A DNA stretch of 64,000 nt from Rhizobium sp. FKY42 (GTDB lineage Bacteria > Pseudomonadota > Alphaproteobacteria > Rhizobiales > Rhizobiaceae), in assembly GCF_005222835.1 (NCBI RefSeq), contig NZ_STGA01000003.1:62001-126000 (forward strand). The letters are read 5' to 3'. This document shows, piece by piece, positions 28,154 through 37,210 of this stretch (within the stretch, counting starts at the first letter, position 1; every line of letters begins with the position of its first letter). The translations under genes were made by a program, and so were the position numbers. The notes beneath the pieces were generated by a model. That model worked only from the letters and a program-made list of their open reading frames with translations, did no database searches and was not told where the DNA came from.

Positions 28154-28813
28154 TTGCGTATTCTGCTTGTAGAAGACGATGCAACACTGGCGGATGCGGT
28201 GCGCACACACGTCACCCGGCACAACCATGCAGTGGATCTGGCGGAAGACAAGGAGAGTGCGCTTGCCTGTCTGGCTGGCGTTGATTACGCGCTGGTTCTA
28301 CTCGATCTTCGCCTGCCGGATGGAAGCGGCCTTGATATTCTCAAGCACATCCGGCTGAAAAAGCAGATGATACCGGTGATCGTTCTGACCGCGCATGACC
28401 AGGTATCGGACCGGATCGCAGGGTTGAATGCAGGTGCTGACGACTATCTGGTCAAGCCCTTCGACCTGGATGAACTGGAAGCTCGGATCCATGCGGTTTC
28501 CAGGCGATACGGCGCCAGTCAGACGCCGATGGTCGAACTGGCCAGCTTTAAGGTCTATCCGTCCGAACATCGCATTGAAGGAAAAACCGGTGAGCGCCTT
28601 TCTCTTTCCGCGCGCGAATGGGCGGTGCTCGAATGTCTTCTTGCGCGACGCAATTCCATCGTATCGAAGTCCCAGATCGAAGAAGCGCTCTATGCTTTCG
28701 GTGCGGAAATCGAAAGCAACACGGTGGAGGTTTATGTGAGCCGTCTCCGGCGCAAACTAGGTAAGGAGATTGTCGAAACAGTTCGTGGTATCGGCTACCG
28801 GGTGGCTGAATGA
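28154..28813 (+). CDS. OmpR-family response regulator, PmrA/QseB-like, TTG start
   Basis: The 219-residue protein has a receiver domain (RILLVEDDATLADAV with the acidic pair D8/D9, phospho-acceptor D51 in LLDLRLPDGSG, K about 101 in LVKPF) and a C-terminal winged helix (SAREWAVLECLLARRN, VEVYVSRLRRKLG). The receiver begins right at RILLVEDD, and no ATG or GTG is in frame nearby. The TTG at 28154, 10 nt after GGAGACAA, is the natural start. A longer open frame exists upstream to 27680 but is antisense to the PepSY gene. It overlaps the kinase gene by 4 nt. With eptA-dgkA upstream, control of lipid A modification is likely. Confidence 0.9.
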   Translation: MRILLVEDDATLADAVRTHVTRHNHAVDLAEDKESALACLAGVDYALVLLDLRLPDGSGLDILKHIRLKKQMIPVIVLTAHDQVSDRIAGLNAGADDYLVKPFDLDELEARIHAVSRRYGASQTPMVELASFKVYPSEHRIEGKTGERLSLSAREWAVLECLLARRNSIVSKSQIEEALYAFGAEIESNTVEVYVSRLRRKLGKEIVETVRGIGYRVAE

Positions 28814-30156
28814 GTGCGTCGAGGCCACGCAGCATTGCACGCGAACTGCGCATTTCGCTCGGATTGACCCTATTGGCTTTCTGGCTGCTGGCTGCAGGAC
28901 TTGCCTTCTCCGTCATGCAGGAGGAAATGGGCGAGGTCTTCGACAGTGCTCTTCAGGAGACAGCAGAACGACTGGCACCTCTCGTCATCGATGACCTCTA
29001 CACTCGAGAGGATACCAGCGCTCCCCGGAAGTTGACAGCGCTGCGCGAAAACGTGCCGGATGAGTATTTGACCTATCAGGTTCGGGATGGCTCCGGTCGC
29101 GTGCTGCTGCATTCGCATAATGTCAGCGCCGATCCTTACGATGCACCGCTGGTGGAAGGCTTCTGGAGTGGCGGCGAAAAACGTATATTCACGGTTGCTG
29201 CCGTCAGTGGCAGCATCTTCGTGCAAGTCGCAGATTCGCTCGAGCATCGGCGGGAGGCTTCGATTGAGGGCGGTACGGCACTGCTGCTGCCGCTCCTCCT
29301 GCTCCTGCCAGCGAGTCTGATCGCCGTCAGCTGGTTCGTTCGTCGAAACGTCAGCGAGGTGGATCGTTTGAAGCGCGTTATCGGACTGCGCGACAGCGGT
29401 AATCTTGCGCCCATCGATCTCAAGGATCTTCCCATCGAGCTCGAACCGTTCCAGCAGTCCGTCAACCTTCTGATCAAGCGGGTGGACGATGCACTGGAAG
29501 CAGAACGCTCCTTGACCGCCAACAGCGCCCACGAGTTGCGGACACCCATTGCAGGAGCACTTGCACAAAGCCAGCTTCTGCTTTCCGAGCTTGAGGATGG
29601 CCAGACCCGGGATCGGGCCAGACAGGTTGATGCGGCGCTGAGGAAGCTCTCGGTGCTGACGGAAAAGCTGCTGCAGCTTGCGCGTGCCGATGCGGGCATC
29701 GGTAAGTCTGCGGTCAGTTCGGATCTGTCGACGATCCTCGACATCGTGATGGAAGAATTCTTGCGCAACAGCCAAAGCGGCTCCGTTCTTCATTACCATC
29801 GTCCTGACAAAATGGTTCTCTCTCGCGAAGTAGATCCGGACGCCTTTGCCATTGCTGCCCGTAATCTGGTCGAAAATGCTCTTTCCTATCGGTCGCCTGA
29901 CACGGATGTTGACATTTACCTGCAACCGGATGGCTTGCGCGTATCGAACCTCACGTCGCCCAAGACCTTGCTTCCAGTAGAAAAGCTGCGACAGCGATTT
30001 GTACGCGGCCATTCTCTTCATCCCGGCTCGGGTCTCGGGCTTGCCATCGTGGAACGGCTGGCAACCCAGATGGGCGCCCGACTTGAACTGACTGTCACGC
30101 CGCTTGCGCCCGACCAGTCTCGTTTCGATGCTAGCATCGTATTTCCCGGCCCGTGA
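28810..30156 (+). CDS. sensor histidine kinase, PmrB/QseC-like
   Basis: The 448-residue inner-membrane kinase has a first helix at about residues 17-36, a periplasmic sensor of about 120 residues, a second helix (LLLPLLLLLPASLIAVSWFV) and a short HAMP-like linker. It then shows the H-box SAHELRTPIAGALAQ and an ATPase domain (NLVENALSYRS, G-box HPGSGLGLAIVERL). The start overlaps the response-regulator stop (ATGA). It is expected to phosphorylate the regulator upstream. The stimulus is unknown; cationic peptides, metals or pH are plausible from relatives. Confidence 0.92.
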   Translation: MSASRPRSIARELRISLGLTLLAFWLLAAGLAFSVMQEEMGEVFDSALQETAERLAPLVIDDLYTREDTSAPRKLTALRENVPDEYLTYQVRDGSGRVLLHSHNVSADPYDAPLVEGFWSGGEKRIFTVAAVSGSIFVQVADSLEHRREASIEGGTALLLPLLLLLPASLIAVSWFVRRNVSEVDRLKRVIGLRDSGNLAPIDLKDLPIELEPFQQSVNLLIKRVDDALEAERSLTANSAHELRTPIAGALAQSQLLLSELEDGQTRDRARQVDAALRKLSVLTEKLLQLARADAGIGKSAVSSDLSTILDIVMEEFLRNSQSGSVLHYHRPDKMVLSREVDPDAFAIAARNLVENALSYRSPDTDVDIYLQPDGLRVSNLTSPKTLLPVEKLRQRFVRGHSLHPGSGLGLAIVERLATQMGARLELTVTPLAPDQSRFDASIVFPGP

Positions 30157-30235
30157 TTCTGTCTCACAGTTGTTTTCCCGCGAAATGACCGTGAACGGGA
30201 TTGCGCTGCGCATAAAAACAGTCTTAGGCTTTATT

Positions 30236-30422
30236 GTGATGGTCTCGGTTGCCCCATGAAGCAACCGGTGAAAAGGGAATGTGGTGATGCAACGCAAGTT
30301 GCCAATGCCACGGCTGCCCCCGCAACTGTAGGCGAAGAGCGACATCCGTTATCCACTGGCGTCAGGGCCGGGAAGGGGGGTGAAGCTGCGAATCGCAAGC
30401 CAGGAGACCTGCCATCGAAGAC
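30236..30422 (+). ncRNA. cobalamin riboswitch
   Basis: All core elements are in order: a first stem GGTTGC...GCAACC (30248-30267), the block GGTGAAAAGGGAATGTGGTG (30267-30286), GCTGCCCCCGCAACTGTA (30313-30330) and the B12 box GCAAGCCAGGAGACCTGCC (30395-30413). A small hairpin CGGAC-ATTC-GTCCG follows at 30422-30435. It lies 60-70 nt before the cbiM start. On binding adenosylcobalamin it should reduce cbiM expression. The G-rich stretch with the cbiM Shine-Dalgarno (GGGGAGG) downstream suggests control of translation, but the expression platform was not folded. Confidence 0.93.
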
Positions 30423-30481
30423 GGACATTCGTCCGAGTATGACACACCAATCGACCGCGCGGTGGGCGCGGGGAGGCAGAT

Positions 30482-31162
30482 ATGCATATTGAACCGGGCG
30501 TCGTTGACGGCGCAAAAATCGTGCTCAGCTACGCGACAGCTTTGGCCGCGCTGGGACTGACAGCCAAAATGGCAACAGACAGTGTTCGTCGGGATGGCGG
30601 CGTCGCGTCATTCGCTTTGCGCAGCGCCATTACAACTGTTCTCGTCTTCGGCTTTTTCGAGGTCCTGCCGCATCATCCGGTCGGCATTTCGGAAGTTCAC
30701 CTCATTCTTGGGTCGACCCTGTTCCTGATGTTCGGCGCAGGTGCTGCGTCCATCGGGCTTGCTGCCGGCCTCCTCATCCAGGGCCTGTTCTTCTCGCCGT
30801 TCGATCTTCCTCAGTATGGCATGAACGTGACTACATTGCTGGTTCCGCTATGGGCTATCAGCCAGCTCGCGGCCAAACTTATTCCGGCACGCACGGCCTA
30901 TGTTGATGTGACCTATCGTCAGGCATTCACCCTGTCTACCGCCTATCAGGGTGGTATTGTTGCTTGGGTGGCCTTCTGGGCGCTCTATGGCCACGGGTTC
31001 ACGGTCGAAAATCTTGTGAGCATCGGAAGTTTCGGCGTGGCCTATATGAGCGTTATCCTCATTGAGCCGTTGGTCGATCTGGCAGTGCTTGCAGCGGCGA
31101 AATCCTTGCGCAAATACAGCGAGGGCCCGATTTTCAGCCGTCGTCTGCATCAGGCGGCGTGA
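30482..31162 (+). CDS. cbiM: CbiM-like cobalt ECF transporter component
   Basis: The 226-residue membrane protein starts MHIEPGVVDGAKIVLSYATA, with the N-terminal Met-His-Ile that ligates the metal in CbiM/NikM proteins. Six or seven hydrophobic segments follow, including LPHHPVGISEVHLILGS with conserved His residues. It takes up cobalt for cobalamin synthesis; the riboswitch directly upstream supports cobalt over nickel. Energy-coupling genes cbiN, cbiQ and cbiO are not adjacent. It either uses shared modules elsewhere or works alone, as some solitary CbiM-type proteins may. The ATG at 30482 follows GGGGAGGCAGAT. Confidence 0.88.
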   Translation: MHIEPGVVDGAKIVLSYATALAALGLTAKMATDSVRRDGGVASFALRSAITTVLVFGFFEVLPHHPVGISEVHLILGSTLFLMFGAGAASIGLAAGLLIQGLFFSPFDLPQYGMNVTTLLVPLWAISQLAAKLIPARTAYVDVTYRQAFTLSTAYQGGIVAWVAFWALYGHGFTVENLVSIGSFGVAYMSVILIEPLVDLAVLAAAKSLRKYSEGPIFSRRLHQAA

Positions 31163-31179
31163 CGCTGTGATCTTTTGGC

Positions 31180-31203
31180 CGGCGGCCTGATTTCAGGCCG
31201 CCG
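31180..31203. terminator. bidirectional hairpin between cbiM and aldo-keto reductase
   Basis: There is a perfect GC-rich stem CGGCGGCCTG / CAGGCCGCCG with an ATTT loop, placed between two convergent genes 17 nt and 12 nt from their stops. It lacks a clear T tract on either strand but is well placed to end both transcripts. Confidence 0.65.
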
Positions 31204-31215
31204 ATCTTCAAGAGG

Positions 31216-32103
31216 TTATGGAACGTCGCGGTCTTCCGCCGCAGAATAGAGTTCGAACCAGTCTTCCCGCGATAGCTTGACTTTCATCGCATCGCCAATC
31301 TGGCGAATGCGTGCGATATTGTTCGTACCCATGACGGGCAGAATACTTGCCGGATGTGCGAGCAGCCACGCGATGGCAACGGCGGTGCGATCCACGCCTT
31401 GTTCGGCTGCGATGCGATCCAGCGTCCTGCCGAGGTCGGTATCATTTGCGAAAAGGCGACCACCACCGAGAGGTGACCATGCCATTGCCCGGACCTTGTC
31501 GCGTGTCATCGAACTCAGATCACCGTTCGTGAATGGGTCGCGCGCCAAAAGGCTCAGTTCGATCTGGTTGATCACCAGTTTCGTCTGCATGCGCGATTGC
31601 AGCGTTGCGAGATCCCAGGGGCGGAAATTCGAAACGCCAACGGCCCTAACTTTGCCGGACGAGACGGCGGCATCGAGAGCGCCGCCGGTTTCCGTAAAAT
31701 CCATGAACGGATCGGGACGGTGGATCAGCAAAAGATCGATGTGATCCGTGCCCAGGAGACGCAGAGATCTGTCTACGGACGCGCTGATGTGCTGTGCTGA
31801 GGTATTATAATGCTTCAGCCTTGCCCCGGCGTAATCTCCCGTGGGTGCGACAATGCCGCATTTTGTAACAATTTCGATCTTGTCTCGAAGCCCGGTGCCT
31901 TTCAACGCTCTGCCAAAATGGCCTTCAACGGTGTATCCGCCGTAGATATCCGCATGATCCATAGTGGTAATACCCTGCTCAAGGCACGCTTCCACCTTGG
32001 CAATGATATGGTTTGCGGACACATCCTGATCATCGGCTAGTCGCCACATGCCATAGACGATTCTTGAAAAATCCAATCCGAACTGAATTTCAACGCGCTG
32101 CAT
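31216..32103 (-). CDS. aldo/keto reductase, YdhF-like
   Basis: The 295-residue TIM-barrel oxidoreductase carries the AKR catalytic set: Asp in TMDHADIYGG, the Tyr of that segment, Lys in IVTKCGI and His in LLLIHRPDP. GVSNFRPWDLATLQ and the C-terminal PVMGTNNIARI bind NADPH. It resembles E. coli YdhF; the physiological substrate is unknown. I set the start at ATG 32103 because AAAGGAAG precedes it; a frame from 32127 lacks a ribosome site. It is followed by a convergent terminator. Confidence 0.9.
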   Translation of the reverse strand: MQRVEIQFGLDFSRIVYGMWRLADDQDVSANHIIAKVEACLEQGITTMDHADIYGGYTVEGHFGRALKGTGLRDKIEIVTKCGIVAPTGDYAGARLKHYNTSAQHISASVDRSLRLLGTDHIDLLLIHRPDPFMDFTETGGALDAAVSSGKVRAVGVSNFRPWDLATLQSRMQTKLVINQIELSLLARDPFTNGDLSSMTRDKVRAMAWSPLGGGRLFANDTDLGRTLDRIAAEQGVDRTAVAIAWLLAHPASILPVMGTNNIARIRQIGDAMKVKLSREDWFELYSAAEDRDVP

Positions 32104-32206
32104 CTGCTTCCTTTCTCGCAAAATCACGGGCTGCAGCCCGCCGCTGCCACGCGGTTTATCTTAACTTTGTGATATTGTCGAAGCGGTGATGGAAGAATGG
32201 CAGCGC

Positions 32207-32557
32207 TTACCGAAACAGTCGTTGCAGGCGTGGTCTGATGCGCAAAAAGGCACGATAAAGTAAGTCGAAAAGGGGAATCAAAGGCGCCCACCCTGCCACG
32301 AGTCCGAGTGGGCGGAGCGCGGGGATTGCACGCCACATTGCCGCAAACGCATGGGCACCGACATAAAGCTTGCCATTTTCTTCCGCATGGAACCGTGCCA
32401 GTGCCTCAGCACGATCAACCGGGCAACTGGCCGATGCATCGTAAATGTCTACGAAGCGGATCGCATTATCGCGGTCCAGCTTTCGCATCAGCGCAATTTC
32501 GCGACGGCAAAGCGGACATCCGCTGTCGAACCAAACTGTCACACGATGAGGATCCAT
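32207..32557 (-). CDS. DCC-family thiol-disulfide oxidoreductase-like protein (DUF393)
   Basis: The 116-residue protein has the family-naming DxxCxxC motif as DSGCPLC at residues 11-17, then IRFVDIYDA and GAHAFAAMWRAIPALRPLG. The CPLC pair suggests thiol redox chemistry, but the function of DCC proteins is poorly defined. AAAGG lies 9 nt before the ATG. It is upstream of the aldo-keto reductase on the same strand with a 103-nt gap. Confidence 0.88.
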   Translation of the reverse strand: MDPHRVTVWFDSGCPLCRREIALMRKLDRDNAIRFVDIYDASASCPVDRAEALARFHAEENGKLYVGAHAFAAMWRAIPALRPLGLVAGWAPLIPLFDLLYRAFLRIRPRLQRLFR

Positions 32558-32696
32558 TCCGTCGTACCTTTCACTTGTAACAAGTTACGCCCTCGGAAAT
32601 CCGACGGATCAATGTGGACGCGAAGAGCGCTTTGACCCGGAAGGTTATTTGCTTTACGAGATCCCCAGACTGAGGCGGATGCGGGACAGACCGGAC

Positions 32697-33125
32697 ATGA
32701 TGGCCTATCTCGGGCTGTTGGCAACAGCCTTTGTCGCGGCAACCATATTGCCAGCACAATCCGAAGCACTCCTTGCCTACCTCGTCGTCCAGGCTGAACA
32801 ACCGGTTGTTATGCTCGTTGTTTTTGCCACTATCGGGAATGTCGCAGGATCCGTCGTGAACTGGGCGCTTGGTCGTGGGATCGAACGTTTTCGTACTCGG
32901 CGCTGGTTTCCGGTCTCCGAAGATGGTCTCAATCAAGCAAGCCACTGGTACGAAAAATACGGCCGATGGTCTCTGTTGGCGAGTTGGGTTCCGATCATTG
33001 GTGATCCGATCACGGTTGTCGCGGGCATACTACGAGAACCACTGGCAAGCTTTATCATCTTCGTTACGATCGCAAAGTTTGCGCGCTATTGCGTCATCGC
33101 AGCGCTAGCATCCAATGCATTTTGA
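32697..33125 (+). CDS. YqaA-family inner membrane protein
   Basis: The 142-residue protein from ATG 32697 matches YqaA in length and motifs: ATILPAQSEALLAYL near the N-terminus, IGNVAGSVVNWALGRG, and LASWVPIIGDPITVVAGILR. It is a distant DedA/VTT relative with about four membrane segments; its role is unknown. An earlier in-frame TTG at 32649 has a better Shine-Dalgarno (GGAAGG, 5 nt) and would add 16 charged residues, so the true start is uncertain. Confidence 0.82.
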   Translation: MMAYLGLLATAFVAATILPAQSEALLAYLVVQAEQPVVMLVVFATIGNVAGSVVNWALGRGIERFRTRRWFPVSEDGLNQASHWYEKYGRWSLLASWVPIIGDPITVVAGILREPLASFIIFVTIAKFARYCVIAALASNAF

Positions 33126-33328
33126 AGCATGTGCCGGTCTCGACTGTTCAAGAATATTCCAGATCACCGTCTGTAGGCGGGCGATTCTTTGCGTGAAGCG
33201 AACTGGATGTCGATCAGACTTTCTCCGCGCTAATCGCCAAAGTGAAACAGATTTCTTAATAGCGGGACCTTCGTTGACTAAGTCGACCCGTTCGGTAGTC
33301 TTAAGCCATCAACTGGAGGGAAGTTGCC
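33126..33328. other. intergenic region upstream of sbp
   Basis: About 200 bases with no gene. It probably contains the promoter of the sulfate importer; GGAGGGAAG precedes the sbp ATG. No sulfur-regulator site could be named with confidence. Confidence 0.4.
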
Positions 33329-34354
33329 ATGTCGAAAAATATTTGCACTCTGAGGTTTGCCATAGCCGGTGTCCTTGCATCGCTTCTAATGGCACCGGCC
33401 GTGCATGCCGACACGACACTGTTGAATGCTTCTTATGACCCGACACGCGAGTTCTATAAGGACTTCAACGCGGCCTTCGCCAAACACTATAAAGCGCAAG
33501 CGGGTGAGACCGTGACGATCCAGCAGTCTCATGGCGGCTCAGGCAAGCAGGCGCGTTCTGTTATCGATGGCCTCGAAGCCGATGTGGTGACGCTGGCTCT
33601 GGAAAGCGACATCGACGCCATTGTGCAGAATGGCGGGAAGATAAAGCCAGACTGGCGCGCTCGCCTCGGCAACAACTCTTCTCCGTATACCTCCACGATC
33701 GTTTTCCTTGTCCGGAAGGGCAATCCCAAGGGCATCAAGAACTGGGGTGATCTGGTCAAGGGTGACGTGAAGATCGTTACGCCAAACCCGAAGACTTCCG
33801 GTGGCGCGCGCTGGAACTACCTCGCGGCATGGGCTTGGGCGAACGAGGAGTTCAAGGGCGACCAGGCCAAGATCAAGGCTTACATCGCAGATCTATACAA
33901 GCGTGCTCCAGTGCTGGATAGCGGCGCCCGCGGCTCGACGGTCACCTTTGCGCAGCGCGAGATCGGCGATGTTCTGCTGGCGTGGGAAAACGAAGCCTTT
34001 CTCGCTGGTGAAGAATTCGGCAAGGATGCATTTGAAATCGTCGTGCCGCCCATCTCCATCCTTGCAGAGCCGCCGGTTGCTGTGGTTGACGCCAATGTGG
34101 ATGCCAAGGGAACACGCAAGGTCGCTGAAGCTTACCTGAACTACCTGTATTCCGATGAGGGTCAGAACCTTGCGGCGAAACACTTCTATCGCCCAGCGAA
34201 CCGTGCGGTCGTAAAGCCGGAACTACTGAAGGCCTTGCCAGACATCAAGCTTGTCACCATTGATGATCCGCAGTTCGGTGGTTGGAAGAAAACGCAGCCT
34301 GAGCACTTTGGTGATGGCGGTATCTTCGACCAGATCTATAAGCCGGCACGCTGA
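33329..34354 (+). CDS. sbp: periplasmic sulfate-binding protein
   Basis: The 341-residue protein has a signal peptide cleaved after VHA (residue 27). The mature start [19 protein letters not shown] is the standard Sbp/CysP opening. The sulfate-contacting block [18 protein letters not shown] is present, as is [16 protein letters not shown]. It captures sulfate in the periplasm and delivers it to CysTWA. It is the first gene of sbp-cysT-cysW-cysA. Confidence 0.95.
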   Translation: MSKNICTLRFAIAGVLASLLMAPAVHADTTLLNASYDPTREFYKDFNAAFAKHYKAQAGETVTIQQSHGGSGKQARSVIDGLEADVVTLALESDIDAIVQNGGKIKPDWRARLGNNSSPYTSTIVFLVRKGNPKGIKNWGDLVKGDVKIVTPNPKTSGGARWNYLAAWAWANEEFKGDQAKIKAYIADLYKRAPVLDSGARGSTVTFAQREIGDVLLAWENEAFLAGEEFGKDAFEIVVPPISILAEPPVAVVDANVDAKGTRKVAEAYLNYLYSDEGQNLAAKHFYRPANRAVVKPELLKALPDIKLVTIDDPQFGGWKKTQPEHFGDGGIFDQIYKPAR

Positions 34355-34368
34355 GGAGTGCACCTGAT

Positions 34369-35226
34369 ATGACATCAACCACCGCTTCGACGCGGTGGCG
34401 ATTGAAGGAGCCGAGCATCATCCCAGGTTTTGGGTTGACCCTCGGCTTTTCGCTCGCCTACCTCTGCCTCATCATCCTGATACCGCTTGCCGGGCTCATA
34501 TTCCGCGCCAGCTCGCTCTCGGCATCCGAATTTCTGTCCATCCTGACGGATGAGCGGACACTGGCAGCCCTCAAGATCAGCTTCGGAACTGCGCTGATCG
34601 CAGCCCTGATCAATGTCGTCTTCGGCGTTTTGATCTGTTGGGTTTTGGTTCGGTACGATTTCCCTGGCCGTCGCCTGATCGATGCGATGGTGGATCTTCC
34701 GTTCGCCTTGCCGACGGCGGTCGCAGGCATTGCACTGAGTGCGCTCTATGCGCCGAAAGGATGGATAGGCGCATGGTTCACGCCCTTCGATATCCGTATC
34801 GCCTACACACCGATTGGTATCACGATAGCACTGATCTTCATCGGTCTGCCGTTTGTGGTCCGTACGGTGCAGCCGGTGATGGAAGAGATTGATCGCGAGG
34901 TCGAGGAGGCTGCAGCCACGCTTGGTGCGAACCGTTTTCAGACCGTCTTCAAGGTCTTGTTGCCCAGCCTTCTTCCCGCGATCATGACGGGTTTCGCTCT
35001 GGCCTTTGCGCGCGGTGTCGGCGAATACGGTTCGGTCGTCTTTATTGCCGGAAACATCCCTTACGTTTCCGAGATCGCTCCATTGTTGATCGTGATCCGC
35101 TTGGAAGAGTTCAATTATGCTGGTGCGACGGCGATTGCGACAATCATGCTGGTTATCTCATTTGCCATGCTTTTGATCATCAATCTGATCCAGTCGTGGA
35201 GCAGGGGGAGGTACGGCAATGGCTGA
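34369..35226 (+). CDS. cysT: sulfate ABC transporter permease CysT
   Basis: The 285-residue permease has six membrane helices and the coupling motif EEAAATLGANRFQTVFKVLLP (cited in part), which docks on CysA. FARGVGEYGSVVFIAGN is diagnostic of sulfate/thiosulfate permeases. It follows sbp by 14 nt and overlaps cysW by 8 nt. It forms the inner-membrane channel with CysW. Confidence 0.95.
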   Translation: MTSTTASTRWRLKEPSIIPGFGLTLGFSLAYLCLIILIPLAGLIFRASSLSASEFLSILTDERTLAALKISFGTALIAALINVVFGVLICWVLVRYDFPGRRLIDAMVDLPFALPTAVAGIALSALYAPKGWIGAWFTPFDIRIAYTPIGITIALIFIGLPFVVRTVQPVMEEIDREVEEAAATLGANRFQTVFKVLLPSLLPAIMTGFALAFARGVGEYGSVVFIAGNIPYVSEIAPLLIVIRLEEFNYAGATAIATIMLVISFAMLLIINLIQSWSRGRYGNG

Positions 35227-36076
35227 TCGCGCAACTCGCTTCGTCAATCCTGTCGACGAGAGGATCGGAACCAAGATCGTCCTGACATCGATTGGCGGAC
35301 TGTATCTCGCCTTCTTTCTCTTCCTGCCGCTGGTCGCCGTGTTCATCGAGGCCTTCCGCAACGGTGCTGCCAGCTATTGGGAAGCTTTGGTGGAGCCGGA
35401 TGCCGCTGCGGCCATCCGGCTGACGCTTCTCGTTGCAGCAATAGCGGTTCCTTTGAACCTCGTGTTCGGCGTTGCTGCGGCCTGGGCGATCGCAAAGTTC
35501 GAGTTCAAGGGAAAAGCTTTCCTCATAACACTCATCGATCTGCCGTTTTCGATCTCGCCGGTCATTTCGGGTCTGGTTTATGTGCTTCTTTTTGGAAGCC
35601 ATAGTGTGCTGGGACCTATCTTGAAGAGCTATGGGATCGAAATCCTCTTTGCTGTTCCAGGTATTGTGCTGGCGACGGTGTTCGTGACATTCCCATTTGT
35701 CGCACGCGAACTGATACCGTTGATGCAGGACCAGGGATCGGGAGATGAGGAAGCAGCACTTTCTCTTGGCGCTTCCGGCTGGCAAACCTTCTGGTACGTT
35801 ACGCTTCCAAACATCAAGTGGGGTCTGCTCTACGGCGTCCTTCTTTGTAATGCGCGCGCCATGGGGGAATTCGGTGCGGTGTCTGTTGTGTCTGGCCATA
35901 TTCGCGGACTGACCAACACGATGCCTCTGCACGTGGAAATCCTCTACAATGAATACAATATGGCGGCCGCCTTTGCGGTTGCCTCCCTGCTGGCAGCGCT
36001 CGCACTCGTGACGCTCGCGCTGAAGACGCTTCTGGAAATACGATTTGGCGCTGGTAATGCCGGCGGTCGACATTAA
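35219..36076 (+). CDS. cysW: sulfate ABC transporter permease CysW
   Basis: The 285-residue permease is homologous to CysT. It has six helices, the EAA coupling loop [20 protein letters not shown], and [19 protein letters not shown] characteristic of CysW. It overlaps cysT by 8 nt, so the two are translationally coupled. cysA starts 10 nt after its stop. Confidence 0.95.
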   Translation: MADRATRFVNPVDERIGTKIVLTSIGGLYLAFFLFLPLVAVFIEAFRNGAASYWEALVEPDAAAAIRLTLLVAAIAVPLNLVFGVAAAWAIAKFEFKGKAFLITLIDLPFSISPVISGLVYVLLFGSHSVLGPILKSYGIEILFAVPGIVLATVFVTFPFVARELIPLMQDQGSGDEEAALSLGASGWQTFWYVTLPNIKWGLLYGVLLCNARAMGEFGAVSVVSGHIRGLTNTMPLHVEILYNEYNMAAAFAVASLLAALALVTLALKTLLEIRFGAGNAGGRH

Positions 36077-36086
36077 GGGCATAATG

Positions 36087-37130
36087 ATGGAAGTAACCGT
36101 ATCAAACGTCACCAAGGAATTTGCCCGGTTTCCGGCTCTCAACGATGTTTCTCTCGATATTCGCTCCGGTGAACTGATTGCCCTGCTTGGTCCGTCAGGT
36201 TCCGGAAAGACCACGCTTTTGCGCCTCATCGCTGGACTCGATCAACCTACGAACGGGAAAATTCTGTTCGGTAGAGAGGACGCCTCCCATAAGAGCGTTC
36301 AGGAGCGCAACATCGGATTTGTCTTCCAGCATTACGCGCTGTTTCGGCATATGACGGTGGCTGATAATATCGCGTTCGGTTTGAATGTTCGTCCGTCCTC
36401 AACGCGTCCCCCAAAGGCCGAGATCCGCAAGCGTGTTGCCGACCTCCTTGAGATGGTGCAGCTTTCGGGCCTGGAAAAGCGCTATCCCAACCAGTTGTCT
36501 GGCGGTCAGCGCCAGCGCGTTGCTCTGGCGCGTGCCATGGCAATCGAGCCGCGGGTTCTTCTGCTGGACGAGCCTTTTGGCGCATTGGATGCCAAAGTTC
36601 GCAAGGAGCTGCGTAAATGGCTCCGCGAGTTCCACGATCGGACGGGCCATACGACCGTGTTCGTTACCCATGATCAGGAAGAAGCTCTGGAATTGGCCGA
36701 TCGCGTCGTGGTGATGAGCCAGGGCAAGATTGAGCAAGTTGGATCAGCAGACGATGTTTACGACAAGCCCGGCTCTCCCTTCGTGCATCGCTTCATCGGT
36801 GAGGCATCGGAATTGCCGGTTCGTGTTGAAAATGGAGAGGTGTGGCTTGACGATCGCACGGTCGGCCTGAAGGCCGATGGCGCAGCCGAAGGTCCGTCAT
36901 CGCTGTTTTTCCGTCCGCACGACATTGAATTCCTCAGTGGCTGTGGCGGTTGCTTTGATGGTGTCGTGGTCGGTAGCCGACGGCTTGCCGGCGCCCGCCG
37001 TCTGGAACTTGAGCTAGGCGGCAGCCAGTACCGGGTGGAAGTCGATGTGCCCGTCGATCACCCGGCTGCCTTGAGGAGCCAGATTAACTTTCGGCCCAAG
37101 CATTGGCAGCTGTTTTCCAGAAGCGTTTGA
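36087..37130 (+). CDS. cysA: sulfate ABC transporter ATPase CysA
   Basis: The 347-residue ATPase has Walker [11 protein letters not shown]-loop VFQHYALF, signature [14 protein letters not shown], Walker [13 protein letters not shown] and the switch His in [19 protein letters not shown]-terminal regulatory TOBE-like domain follows from about residue 240. I choose ATG 36087 ([12 protein letters not shown]), as CysA proteins begin; AAGG lies 8 nt before. An earlier in-frame start at 36045 would overlap cysW. Confidence 0.95.
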   Translation: MEVTVSNVTKEFARFPALNDVSLDIRSGELIALLGPSGSGKTTLLRLIAGLDQPTNGKILFGREDASHKSVQERNIGFVFQHYALFRHMTVADNIAFGLNVRPSSTRPPKAEIRKRVADLLEMVQLSGLEKRYPNQLSGGQRQRVALARAMAIEPRVLLLDEPFGALDAKVRKELRKWLREFHDRTGHTTVFVTHDQEEALELADRVVVMSQGKIEQVGSADDVYDKPGSPFVHRFIGEASELPVRVENGEVWLDDRTVGLKADGAAEGPSSLFFRPHDIEFLSGCGGCFDGVVVGSRRLAGARRLELELGGSQYRVEVDVPVDHPAALRSQINFRPKHWQLFSRSV

Positions 37131-37210
37131 ACTGGTTCGCGAGAGGCTGTGAGGCGCATTCTCTCGCAATGACCTTCGGGGCATTCGGCTTGAAACGATG
37201 AGATGAACTA

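Noticed and set aside
28870-30345. 491-codon open frame on the minus strand across the sensor kinase gene
   Set aside because: It mirrors the codon bias of the real plus-strand kinase, has Cys/His/Gln-rich non-family sequence and no ribosome site.
35180-36229. 349-codon open frame antisense to cysW and cysA
   Set aside because: The cysTW and cysA genes on the other strand have all family motifs; the antisense product is low-complexity and basic.
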